Origin: Hygrophila difformis
Taxonomy: Eukaryota; Streptophyta; Magnoliopsida; Lamiales; Acanthaceae
Reading direction: 5' to 3'
Assembly (NCBI GenBank): GCA_030278955.1
Contig: JAOANR010000009.1
Location: 43,009,800-43,073,799 of the forward strand
DNA: 64,000 nt
Shown piece after piece: positions 53,784 through 64,000 of this stretch; the stretch's first letter is position 1; every line of letters begins with the position of its first letter. A program made the position numbers and the translations under genes. The notes below the pieces were generated by a model. That model was not told the DNA's origin and made no database searches. It was given only the letters and a program-made list of their open reading frames with translations.

Positions 53784-56700
53784 TTAAATAACCAAAGGCT
53801 TAACATTAATTTGTTCAATGAATTTTACTTCATCTCCAAAATAATGTTTAAGTCTTTGACCATTTACAGTGAATTCCCTTTCATCATCAGCTTTTAAAAC
53901 TACTGCACCATTATCCAACACCTTAACAATCCTAAAAGGCCCTGACCACTTCGTTTTCAATTTCCCAGGAAACACTTTAAATCTAGAATTATATAAAAGC
54001 ACTAATTGACCCGCTTCAAACACCTTAGGCCTAAGCATTTTATCATGATAAAGCTTTGTTCTTTCTTTATAAATTAGAGCATTATCATAAGCATGACGTC
54101 TCATTTCTTCTAACTCATTAAGATCTACCTTTCTTTTCTCTTGAGCTTCTTTAAATTCAAAATTTAATTTCTTCATAGCCCAAAGCGACTTAAACTCAAG
54201 TTCAAAAGGCAAGTGACAAGCTTTACCATAAACCAATTTAAACGGGGTCATCCCTATGGGTGTTTTAAAAGCTGTTCTATAAGCCCATAATGCTTCGTCT
54301 AACTTAAAAGCCCATTCCTTTCTAGATTTTCCTACAGTAGCTTCCAAAATCTTTTTGATCTCGCAATTAGTGACTTCTACTTGTCCATTGGCTTGAGGAT
54401 GATAGGGTGTTGTTATCCTATGATGAACATGAAATCTAGATAACAATTGATTAACAGCCCTATTGACAAAATGAGATCCACCATCACTAATGATTGCTTT
54501 AGGCACACCAAAACGGGTAAAAATTTGCTTTTTCAAAAATTTAATTACTTGTTTAGCATCATTCAACGCACATGCTTCAGCTTCTACCCATTTTGATACA
54601 TATTCTACAGCAACTAGAACATATAATTTCCCATTAGATGGTGGAAACGGACCCATGAAGTCAATCCCCCACAAATCAAACAACTCAACAGGCATAATTC
54701 CTTTTAAAGGCATTTCATCTCTTTTAGTGATATTACCGGCCCTTTGACATACGTCACATTTTTGCACAAATGATCTAGCATCCCTATAAATATTAGGCCA
54801 AAATAAACCACCTTCAAGTACCTTATGAGCTGTCCTATTCGGTCCAACATGTCCTCCTCCAAGTCCTTCATGGCATGCTTTTAAAACTTTCTCAAAGTCC
54901 TCATCCGGGATGCATCTCCTTATAATCTGGTCTGCACACAGTCTAAACAAATAAGGCTCATCCCAAATAAAATACTTAGCATCAGTTTTAAATTTTTGCT
55001 TTTGACTATGCCATTTTAAATGATCAGGAATTACACCACATGCTAAATAATTTACAAAATCAGCAAACCAAGGATCAGAGGAAGTATTATTAATTAAATA
55101 CAAATTTTCATCAGGAAATGCATCATTTATTAATTTTTCTTCCCCTTTTTCATGCTCTAATCTCGACAAGTGATCAGCTACAGGATTTTCTTCACCTTTT
55201 CTATCTTTAATTTCTAAGTCAAATTCCTGTAACAATAATACCCATCGAATCAACCGAGGCTTAGCATCTTTCTTTGTAAACAAATATTTAATTGCAGCAT
55301 GATCAGTGTAAACTACAGTTTTAGAACCAATCAGATAAGGCCTAAACTTCTCACATGCATACACAACAGACAATAATTCTTTTTCAGTGGTAGCATAATT
55401 TCTTTGTGCAGAATTTAAAGCCTGACTAGCATAATAAATAACATGAAGTTTCTTATCCTTTCGTTGACCCAATACTGCACCAACAGCGGAGTCACTAGCG
55501 TCGCTCATTATCTCAAATGGCAGGCTCCAGTCGGGTGGCTGAATAATTGGTGCAGTTATCAATGTTTCCTTGATCCTATTGAACGCCTCAACACATTCAT
55601 CAGAAAAGTTAAACTCCACATCTTTGCACAACAATTTAAACAGGGGCAATCCAATTTTTGAAAAATCCTTTATAAATCTCCTATAAAATCCAGCATGTCC
55701 CAGAAAACTTCTCAAAGTTTTTAAATTAGTAGGAGGTGGAATTTTAGCAATTACTTCTACTTTAGCCCTATCAACTTCAATGCCATTTTTAGAAATTCTA
55801 TGTCCTAAGACAATTCCTTCATTAACCATAAAATGACATTTTTCCCAATTAAGAACTAAATTTGATTCTTCACATCTAATCAGAACTTTTTCCAGATTAA
55901 TTAAACATTTTTCAAAATCAGACCCGAATACAGAAAAATCATCCATGAATACCTCAATGCATGTCTCAATTAAATCAGAAAATATAGACATCATGCATCT
56001 CTGAAATGTAGCTGGAGTATTACATAGACCAAATGGCATTCTCCTATATGCAAATGTACCGTAAGGACATGTAAAAGTCGTTTTATCTTGATCCTCAGGT
56101 GCAATTGGAACTTGATTATAACCAGAATAGCCATCTAAAAAGCAATAAAATTCATGACCAGCTAAACGCTCTAGCATTTGATCAATAAAAGGCAACGGAA
56201 AATGATCTTTCCTAGTTTTATCATTCAATCTCCTATAATCAATGCAAACACGCCATCCAGTAGTAGGTCTAGTAGGTACTAATTCACCATTTTCATTTCT
56301 AATAACAGTCATACCTCCCTTTTTAGGCACTACTTGTACCGGACTAACCCACTGACTATCAGAAATAGGATAGATAATACCTGCATCGAGTAGTTTAATC
56401 ACCTCTGCTCTTACAGCTTCTTGTAGATGTGGATTCAATCTCCTTTGGGGTTGTCTAACTGGCTTGTCGTCCTCCTCCATGTAAATCCGATGTGTGCACA
56501 ATGCTGGACTCAGTCCCTTGATATCAGCTATTGTCCAACCTATTGCTCTAACATGCTTACTCAACACTTGGGTTAATGCATTCAATTGATCATCATTTAA
56601 TTTATTACTTGCAATAACAGGTAAAGTATCATTCTCACCAAGAAAAACATACCTCAAGTGTGATGGCAGCTCCTTCAATGTCAACGTAGGTGGCTTTTCA

Positions 56701-59405
56701 ACAGACGGAACTAATTTGGATTCTTCAATTGCACATGTTACTTGCACAGGTAATCCCCCCTCACACTTACTTTCAGCTAAGTCTTCACAACTCTCCACTA
56801 ACTGCTCAAATTTCCTATAGGGATCGTGTCTAGCAAAGAACTCTCTCTCAATCACCTCATCCTCCTGATAGATAGCTGTGACTCTATTACACGGGTAGGT
56901 GTCAGAACTAGCGTGTTGTGTTTTAGTTGTCTTAGAAATGTCAAACGACACTTGTTCATTACCTACTTTAAGTGTAATTTTACCATCATCCATATCTACC
57001 ATAGCCCTACCAGTTTGAAGAAATGGTCTACCTAAAATCAGAGGAATATCAATGTCCTTTTCCATATCAAGAACAACAAAATCAACAGGGAAAATGAAAC
57101 TCTCTACTTGAACAGGAACATCTTCTACAATGCCTAAAGGAGTCCTAATGGATCTATCAGCAAGCTGTAGCTGCATCCTAGTAGGCTTCACAACTCCTAC
57201 TCCTAGTTCTCTAAAGACATGTAGAGGCATCAGATTAATACTAGACCCGAGATCACACAGGGCTTTGTTGAATTCTTTAGTGCCTATGATGCACGGAATA
57301 GTGTAGCTCCCAGGATCTTTTTGTTTAACAGGTTGCCTTCTTTGTAAGATTGCACTGCATTCCCCTGTCAGTGTCACTTTCTCTTCATCATCAACACTCC
57401 TCTTTTTTGATAGGATTTCTTTTAAGAATTTAGCATAGACGGGCATTTGTGCTATAGCATCAGAGAAAGGAATATCAATTCTTAAATTCTTAAAGACTTC
57501 TAAGAATTTAGCATAATCTTTATCTTCCTTAGCCTTTTTAAGACGCTGTGGGTAAGGGATAGGTGGCTGATATGACTTGACTGAAACAGTAGACTTTCCC
57601 TTATCCTTACTCCTATCAACACTAACTCTCTCACTCTCCTTAGGCTCCTCAGAATCCTTCTGCTGACTTTCTTTCTCTGCATCCTCACCGTGATCGTCTA
57701 CAGTATCAGCTGAAACCTCTGGATCATCTAAGGTAGGGTAAGGATTAGGTAATTCCTTTTTATTCCTTAAAGTGATTGCTTTACATTGCTCTTTTGGATT
57801 AGGATCAGGCATGCTTGGTAGTGTTCCTTGCTGTCTATTTGAAGTGTCCCTAGCAATTTGACCAACTTGTACTTCTAGATTTCTCATTGAGGCTTGCATT
57901 TGCTGAATTGTTTGTTGTTGAGACACGATTGTGCTCATTAACTCTTTTAAATTAACTTCATCACTTACTTGATTTTGTTGCAGCTGTTGTTGAGGTTGAA
58001 AGTTCCTAGGTTGTTGGTTAGGGTAGAAGGACTGATTTTGATTTCTGTTTTGATTAAAGTTTTGATTCTGATTTTGATTTTGGTTTTGAAAGTTTTGATT
58101 TTGATTTGGGTAATTTTGATTTTGGTTTTGTGGATAAGATTGACGGTTGTTTTGTGGATAAGTGTTTTGTTGGAATTGAGAGTTTTGATTAGGGTAGAAA
58201 TTTTGGTTTTGAGGTCGGTTTTGGTTGTAGTTCTGCTGCCTATTTCCCATGTAATTCACATCTTCCACTTGCTCCTCAGTGCTCTCACATTGCATAGTCT
58301 CTTGAAGTCCTTGATCAAGCAAGTGACAAGCTGATGACTCGTGAGGTCCATGACAAATACCGCATCTCACAACTTTAGCTTGACCTTTCTTAAGTGTAGA
58401 AACTTCCCTCATCAAAGCATCTAACTTAGAATCTATAGCAACTGCCTTTTCTACCTCATAGATTCCCCCTTTTGTTTTATTTCTAGCATTTTTCTTACCA
58501 GGAAATTTTTTCATATTAGAAATCTTTTTCTCAATTATTTCTTTAGCTCTAGAAGGTCCTATAGATAGAAAAGAATCTCCAGCCGCTGCATCCAACAAGT
58601 TCCTCCAATGATCAATCAACCCATTGTAGAAGAAGTGCATCTGCTGCCAATCTTCGAAGCCATGATTCGGGCATCGTGCTAATAAAGTATTATATCTATC
58701 CCATGCTTCAAGCAAAGTTTCACCCTCATCTTGCACAAATTCTTTGATTTTTTCTTATAATTCAATAACCTTAGATGGTGGGAAGAACTGTTCTAAGAAA
58801 GCTTCTAACATTTTATCCCAAGTAGTGACATCCCTTAATTGAAGTGAGTTGTACCAAGTTTTAGCCTTATCTCTAAGTGAAAACGAGAACAATCTCAACT
58901 TAATTTCATCACTAGTAACACCATTTATTTTCACTGTGTCACAATAGTCTAGAAAGTTCCTTATGTGTTCTACAGCATCATTCGTAGGTGATCCATTATA
59001 TTGATTAGCTTGAACCATAGTGATTAGTGCAGGCTGAAGGGTAAAGCTTAAAGCATCTACATCAGGCCTAGGAGTTCTATTAAGCAGATTTCCACTAGTT
59101 CCTTGTAAGTGTTCTTCAATGGTCATTTCAGCTTGATCATCGTGCTCCAAATCACCACCGTTACCTCCATTATTACCCTGATTATCATTATCATTCGCTG
59201 CCATGTTTAACCTATTGAACTGAGCAACTAATTGATTAGTTAGATTTGTTGAAACTCCAGTCGTTGGAGAATAGTTTTCTTCATCAGAGGATGAATTAAT
59301 TAAAATTTCCAACTGAGCTGGTCTCCTACGTTTTCCTAATCTAATAGCTCTAAGAGTACGCTCAATTTCAGGATCATAAGCTATTTCTGCTTGCTTGCTT
59401 CGCAC
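53784..59405 (-). CDS. gag-pol: Athila-like gag-pol with one in-frame stop
   Basis: One frame of 1,873 triplets plus stop, broken only by TAA at 58757-58755. The gag start is uncertain: the frame opens without an ATG and the first plausible codon is GTG at 59405. The gag domain spans the stop (AKTWYNSL before, [16 protein letters not shown] after). Counting residues from 58736: zinc knuckle [13 protein letters not shown] 125-137; asparagine/glutamine-rich linker about 160-265; protease CDLGSS about 493; RT with FMDD about 930; RNase H (SDAS) about 1075; integrase HHCC about 1295 ([13 protein letters not shown]), DDE in [16 protein letters not shown] and QVEVTNCE. No chromodomain, as expected for Athila. 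All catalytic motifs are present, but the stop should prevent full-length product. Confidence 0.9.
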
Positions 59406-59512
59406 TGCAAATATTAAATAAAAATAAAATACAATAAGTAACAGTTAAATTAATATTTAACTTAATAGATTTAAATTAATAAACTAAAAACAATTAAAAA
59501 TTCACAACAAAT

Positions 59513-59530
59513 TCCCCGGCAACGGCGCCA
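59513..59530 (-). other. primer-binding site, element D
   Basis: Minus strand TGGCGCCGTTGCCGGGGA, the typical Athila-lineage site (tRNA-Asp type by common assignment), six bases from the LTR. Confidence 0.9.
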
Positions 59531-59536
59531 AAAACT

Positions 59537-61561
59537 TGATGCGTGATTTTCACCACTCATATTTTACCACAAGCGGATGGTTGTCATCAAGTAATAAAAA
59601 CCGGTGAATACCGGGTCGAACCCAAGGGAATTTCAGAATATTATTTCATTCCGGAGAATATTTTAATTGTTCTTAAGTTCATTAATTATATTTAATATAT
59701 TTAAAAAGATTTGTTTAATTCTAATGGTGATTTAAATTAAAAATAGTGACATTAAATTAAAATAAAGCAAATTAAAATTTTAATTGATAAAAATACTAAT
59801 GGGAGTTGCTTGTAATATTTCAAAAATTGCCATCTTTATTATAAAATAGAAATTTTATAATAATTTGACATTTCCCAATGTTCTAAAAATCAATTTCTTA
59901 AATTTAAATATTTTTATAAAGATTAAAAATATAATAATCTACTAAAATTCCAAATTATGCTTAAACGGACTTCATGGAAGCTGATTAGATTATCTAACAT
60001 TTCGCAATCATTATTCTAGGCCTAAATTTGAGTCTTTTCCAAGCATACAAATTTTCCTATAGCAATTAATAGGCACTTTTCATTTCCCAAATCATTGTGC
60101 ACATGCTAGAATCCATTTTTAATGTAATTTATTCCCAATTCCGGTACTAAAATATTAATTCTACTTTTTATCTCCCGATTTAGCAAAGCAGAATTTATGG
60201 AATTAGATTCTAACATTCAAATTATGCTAAACAGTGTAAATAATCTAATAATTATGGTAAAATAATAATAAAACATGGTAAACTGGATTTAAATAATAAT
60301 ATTAAAATGCAGATAAATTAGAATTAATGCCAGATTACTAAAAATAGGGAATTAAGATTAATCGATCTTTTCAGGCTTTAGCAGATTAATAATTTTGATA
60401 GCAGATTTAGCAAAAACACAGAATGTCGATTAGTTTAATAGCATCTAACATATAATTCCAATACAGATTCTAACATCATATCAGATTACTCCAATTTGAT
60501 CGACCAAAAAGCAAACTAACAGCAAAATATGAATTTCACTTCTACCATTCATGCAGAATAGCGCTCAAACTAGATAATTCATAATCTGACATTTTAATCA
60601 TAATTCCAGATTCCAATAGAAAACATCGACATATTATTGCTTCCATAAAAGATAAATTCGTACTTCAAAGTGATTCTGAACTCCCGTTCTAGAACACTTC
60701 TAACACGAACAATACAGAAATCCGTCTACAAATTAAGAACATGATAGCAGATTATTTTTAGAGGCAATTTCAATTCATTACAATGCAAGAAAAAGAAAGG
60801 CAACACCTAGAATAGGAAGAACACGCCCAGAACAACGTCCTTGATGCATTCCTCCGGCATGATTTTGTGTTTCTGGCCTTCTTCTCCCATTAGAATGATG
60901 TTTACAGAGTGTTTTCTATCGATGAATATGAGTCTGCTCTGTCTTCTCCCGAAAAATGAAGAAAAACGGTGTTTAAAACCGAGTTCGGGCGGTTAAGAAA
61001 CTGCTCAACCGCGACGTCGGCGCATAAAATGGCGCTCGGAGAGGGTTTTAGGCGCCACCAAGTAGAACTGGCGCATACGCTGATTTTCCGAATTTTCCAC
61101 AATGGCGCAAAAAGTGGCGCTGGAGGGGCATTTTATGCGCCGCCAAGAAGCAATGGCGCATCCTGAAGCTTTTCCATCCGAAATTTCTCCAAGTGTTGAA
61201 GTGGCGCATAAAATGGCGCTGGAGAACATTTTTATGCGCCGCCATGCTGAAGTGGCGCATTCTGGAGCCTTCCAGTGTTGAAAATTCCGAATTTTGCATC
61301 CTTTGACCTCCGAACATCTTCTTTCTTCATTTTAATGCCTGAAACATCATTGCAATGTCTTAGAATTGCCAAAGTCTTATTAAAAAGCATAAAACAAGGT
61401 AAATTGAGCTCAAATAAGCTCAAATTAAGCAGTCTTATTAATATTTACATATCACATGAAATGTACACTAAAAAGCAATAAAATAGGATCTTATACATGC
61501 AATTTAGGTTCTTTTTATCATAATTTAAGCTTATTTAAATGTGGTTTCTCAGGGTGCATCA
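59537..61561 (-). repeat. element D, right LTR (5' LTR in element orientation)
   Basis: Same length as the left LTR with no difference noticed. A TTTTAAA stretch near 60972-60979 (minus) could serve as a TATA-like site just downstream of the hairpin array. Confidence 0.95.
61018..61260 (-). repeat. GGCGC hairpin array, right LTR D
   Basis: Identical to 45383-45625. In minus orientation it lies about 300 bp into the LTR, probably in U3 or near its junction with R. Confidence 0.78.
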
Positions 61562-61566
61562 ACAAC

Positions 61567-61842
61567 CTGATGAAGAGGAACTGGATTCAGACTATGTGCA
61601 AGAATCAGATGATGGAAGCTCTGGAGATGAGTCTATGATCGACATCAGTGATGATGAGAAGAATGATGCCGCGAACGAGATAACAGAGGAGATTGCTTGG
61701 ACCGCTAGTCTAAAGAGGAAACATCTTCTGAGGAAAGAAATTGAACAAGAGGCCCCAGCAAAAGAACCAGTTCTAACTGAAGCTGAACAGGTGGAAGAAG
61801 CCGATGAATCATCAAGTTCTGATGACAACCAGAACAAGGAGT
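61567..61842 (+). pseudogene. copia 3' accessory ORF, right part
   Basis: Continuation after element D and the second ACAAC duplication. The frame read from 61567 is highly acidic (DEEELDSDYVQESDDGSSGD, later EQVEEADESSSSDD) and open to the junction. It stops being copia-like at about 61842, where minus-strand Athila protease sequence begins. The rest of the ORF and the 3' LTR are missing. Confidence 0.65.
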
Positions 61843-64000
61843 CTGGCATTTCAAAGTCCTCTTCGATGTCAAGGATGATGAAGTCAACCGGGAAAAGAAC
61901 TTGGCCGGTTTTGACCACCACATCCTTGAGGATTCCTACGGGCTTAGTGATTGATCTGTCTGCCAGTTGCAGTTTCATCTTGACCGGTTCAATCTCTCCG
62001 AGCCTTAGGCGAATTGCCATGGCTAGAGGCATCACATTGATACTGGATCCTAGATCACATAGCCCCATGCTCACTTTGGCCTTCCCAATCTGTACTGGAA
62101 GCGTGCAACACCCAGGGTCCTCTTTCTTTTCGGGAAGCTTCCTCTGAACTATGGCACTGCATGTGCTGTTGAGAATGATCACCTCCTCCTGCTCTATCTG
62201 CCTTTTCCCTGAAATCAATTCTTTCAAGAACTTAGCATAGGTGGGCATTTCTGAAATCATTTCCACGAGAGGAATGGTATCTCTACAGACTTTAACCGTT
62301 CTAGAAATTTCTTGAATTTAAGGTCATGTTCCTTATTTTTAAGACGTGCAGGGTACGGCACCCTTGGCATGTACTTATTATTATCTATTTTTGGTGGTAA
62401 AGAGAAGGAAGTTGTACCTTCACCCATACCCTCTTCAGCTTCAATTGCAGCTGCAGCCTGCGAGTTAGCTGTATCCGATTTATCCTGTACCAGCTCGACA
62501 CTTTCATCTCCTTCGACCTTTTCCTTTTCCTTTTCCACCTCTAATGAAACCTTTACTTTCATTGCTTTCTTCTTTTCAGATCCAACATTTCCCTTCAGAG
62601 TCTTGCCTCCCCGCAATGTGATTGCCTTGCATTGCGGGTTGGCTTCAGTGCTGCTCGGCAGTGTTCCTTTCCCTCTGTTCTGCAATTCCTTAGCCAACTG
62701 GGTGACCTGCGTCTCCACATTTTTGATTGATGACTGCAACTGCTGGTTTATCTCCCTTTGATTGGAAATAAACTCGGTCATCAAATTCTCCAGGCGAGAT
62801 GGTGGCTTTTGGTTGTATTGCTGATTCTGATCAGGTTGGGATTGGAAGTTTTGGAAATTCTGGCCTTGGTTTTGGTGGGCCTCTGTTGGATATGGGGTTG
62901 AAAGTTCTGGTTCTGGTTCTGGAAGTTCTGAACTCTCTGCTGGACGAATCCTTGATTCTGAGGTCTGAAGTTCTGCTGAAGGTTCTGGTTTGCAAACTGG
63001 TTTGGCTGGTTTGGCTGTGTCAACAAATGCGCATTGAGTGCATTGTTGTTGGAATAAGAGAGGTTGGGGTGGCGATTCTGGTAGTTCCCTGCATAATTGC
63101 AGCTTTCGGTAGCTAGTTGTTGGCATGTGTCAGTTGGATGTGGTCCTTGACATAGCCCACAAATTGCTTCCGATTGCTGTGCTTGCGCTTGGCCAGATGA
63201 GGCTCCTGCTTGAGAAGTACCTGCTCCCTTTCCTTTCTCCTGTCCTAGCTGTATCGCAGCTACCTGTTCCTGCAATTTCTCGAAATCTGTTTTTCCTTCA
63301 CTTACAGCAAAAACTTTTCTAGGAGGGTCCGCCTTCTTGTCATTACTGTTCAGCACAGATCTGTTGACAGACATTGTCTCAATCTTCTCCCAGGCTTGAT
63401 CCATGGGCAAATGGAGTAAATGTCTTCCGCCTGCAGCGTCCAACATCATTCTCCATGGATGGGTGAGTCCTCCATAGAATTTCCTCAATTGCTCCCACGG
63501 TTGATATCCGTGTTGGGGGCATCGCCTCAAAAGGCTGGCAAATCTTTCCTTTACGTCATACAATGACTCGTCCGGCTTCATCTTGAACTCTCCAATTTTC
63601 TCTCGTCCTTCGTCTATCTTAGATTCAGGGAAATACTTCAACAGAAAACTTCTCACCAGATCTGCCCAGGTACTCCTCTGATTTATGGGTAATGACTTAT
63701 ACCAATCCCTGGCACCACTAAACAAAGAAAAGGGAAACAACATTAGTCTTATAGCATCAGGTGATACTCCCTGATTTTTTATTGTGTCGCAGAGCTCCAG
63801 GAAGGTTTGGAGATGATCATGGGGATCCTCATGATTTGCACCGCAAAATTGGTTGTTTTGCACCAAGTTGATGAGTGCCGGTTTGAGTTCAAAATTGCGT
63901 GCAGGAAATTGTGCTCTCCCAGGCCTATCCAGATAGGGCTCTACGATGGGCTGCATAAAATCAGCTGCTGCTTGCTGCTGTTGATTTCCTTGTTCTGCTT
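61843..64000 (-). pseudogene. element E: second Athila-like gag-protease, frameshifted, partial
   Basis: The gag runs in from beyond the right edge (open frame upstream of the ATG at 63956). Gag core (GARDWYKSLP, DESLYDVKERFASLLRRCPQHG), zinc knuckle CGLCQGPHPTDTC (about 63130-63168) and an asparagine/glutamine-rich linker follow. The frame changes in the linker near 62880 and again near 62260, where the protease part ([12 protein letters not shown], about 62035-62070) begins. Homology ends in mid-domain at about 61843 (EEDFEMP), directly against copia accessory-ORF sequence. It is related to but clearly distinct from D. Reverse transcriptase and beyond are missing. Confidence 0.88.

Larger units (their letters stand above)
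43902..61561 (-). mobile_element. element D: Athila-like element with two accessory ORFs (17,660 bp)
   Basis: LTRs 43902-45926 and 59537-61561, both 2,025 bp (TGATGCGTG to GTGCATCA), appear identical by eye. Perfect duplication ACAAC (43897-43901, 61562-61566), inside the copia accessory ORF. Minus orientation: Athila-type primer-binding site at 59530-59513, gag-pol 59405-53784 with one stop codon, then two related accessory ORFs (51791-49878 and 48804-47350). Hairpin arrays of GGCGC type lie in each LTR and in both spacers around the accessory ORFs. Identical LTRs indicate a very recent insertion, the youngest dated event in the window. Confidence 0.94.

Noticed and set aside
57969..58334. 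Isoleucine/leucine/valine-rich ORF resembling a membrane protein
   Set aside because: It is the antisense reading of the N/Q-rich gag linker of D.
58755..58757. Programmed read-through of the TAA in D gag
   Set aside because: The context (TTA TAA GAA) does not match known plant leaky-stop contexts, and no structure was identified. A simple mutation is more likely.
1..64000. Host protein-coding genes
   Set aside because: Every long reading frame could be assigned to a transposable element or its antisense; the remaining gaps show no convincing exon.

Overview
This window is a nest of plant transposable elements with no recognisable host gene. It is AT-rich and carries Ty3/gypsy, Ty1/copia, L1-type LINE, CACTA-like and Mutator-like sequences. 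The Ty3 lineages (chromovirus with a C-terminal chromodomain, Athila-like, probable Tat-like) and the iMet and Athila-type primer-binding sites point to a flowering plant, probably a dicot. No rRNA, tRNA, CRISPR or bacterial-style operon is visible.

Layout. 1-3152: broken minus-strand Ty3 element (probable Tat-like), with minisatellites, a broken gag, a primer-binding site and an LTR. 3153-9598: intergenic DNA with small elements: two related CACTA-like MITEs (4211-4378, 9131-9303), a tiny retroposed scrap (4490-4560), a solo chromovirus-type LTR (element A, 4769-7350) and a 1.09-kb foldback element with 10-bp duplications (7984-9070). 9599-36205: one full-length LINE bounded by a 16-bp target duplication, split by two minus-strand LTR elements, each with a perfect 5-bp duplication. 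Element B (10897-21594) has three LTRs and two internal regions that encode only a gag fragment. Element C (24456-34624) has an intact chromovirus pol and no canonical gag. Without B and C the LINE would be about 5.73 kb with both ORFs open. 36411-36526: a second retroposed scrap. 36800-61842: a decayed copia element, interrupted in its 3' accessory ORF by element D (43902-61561), a 17.7-kb Athila-like element whose 2,025-bp LTRs look identical. 61843-64000: a second, frameshifted Athila-like element (E) running off the window.

Most interesting. (1) The LTRs of A, B and C each carry, at matching positions, a tandem array of small hairpins of unrelated sequence. In C the loop is constant while the stems change and stay complementary; in B the transcribed strand forms repeated GAAA-type tetraloop hairpins. 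(2) A, B and C share a U5 stem-loop whose stem sequence differs between families but stays paired. (3) D carries two paralogous accessory ORFs downstream of pol, and hairpin arrays of one family (GGCGCC/GGCGCA) occur in its LTRs and both internal spacers. (4) B is an internal-deletion derivative that retains a relic of the C-type pol terminus, polypurine tract and LTR end; C keeps pol but has a short coiled-coil ORF where gag should be.

These are readings of sequence by eye. Family names come from motif recognition, and no alignment, folding or database search was run.
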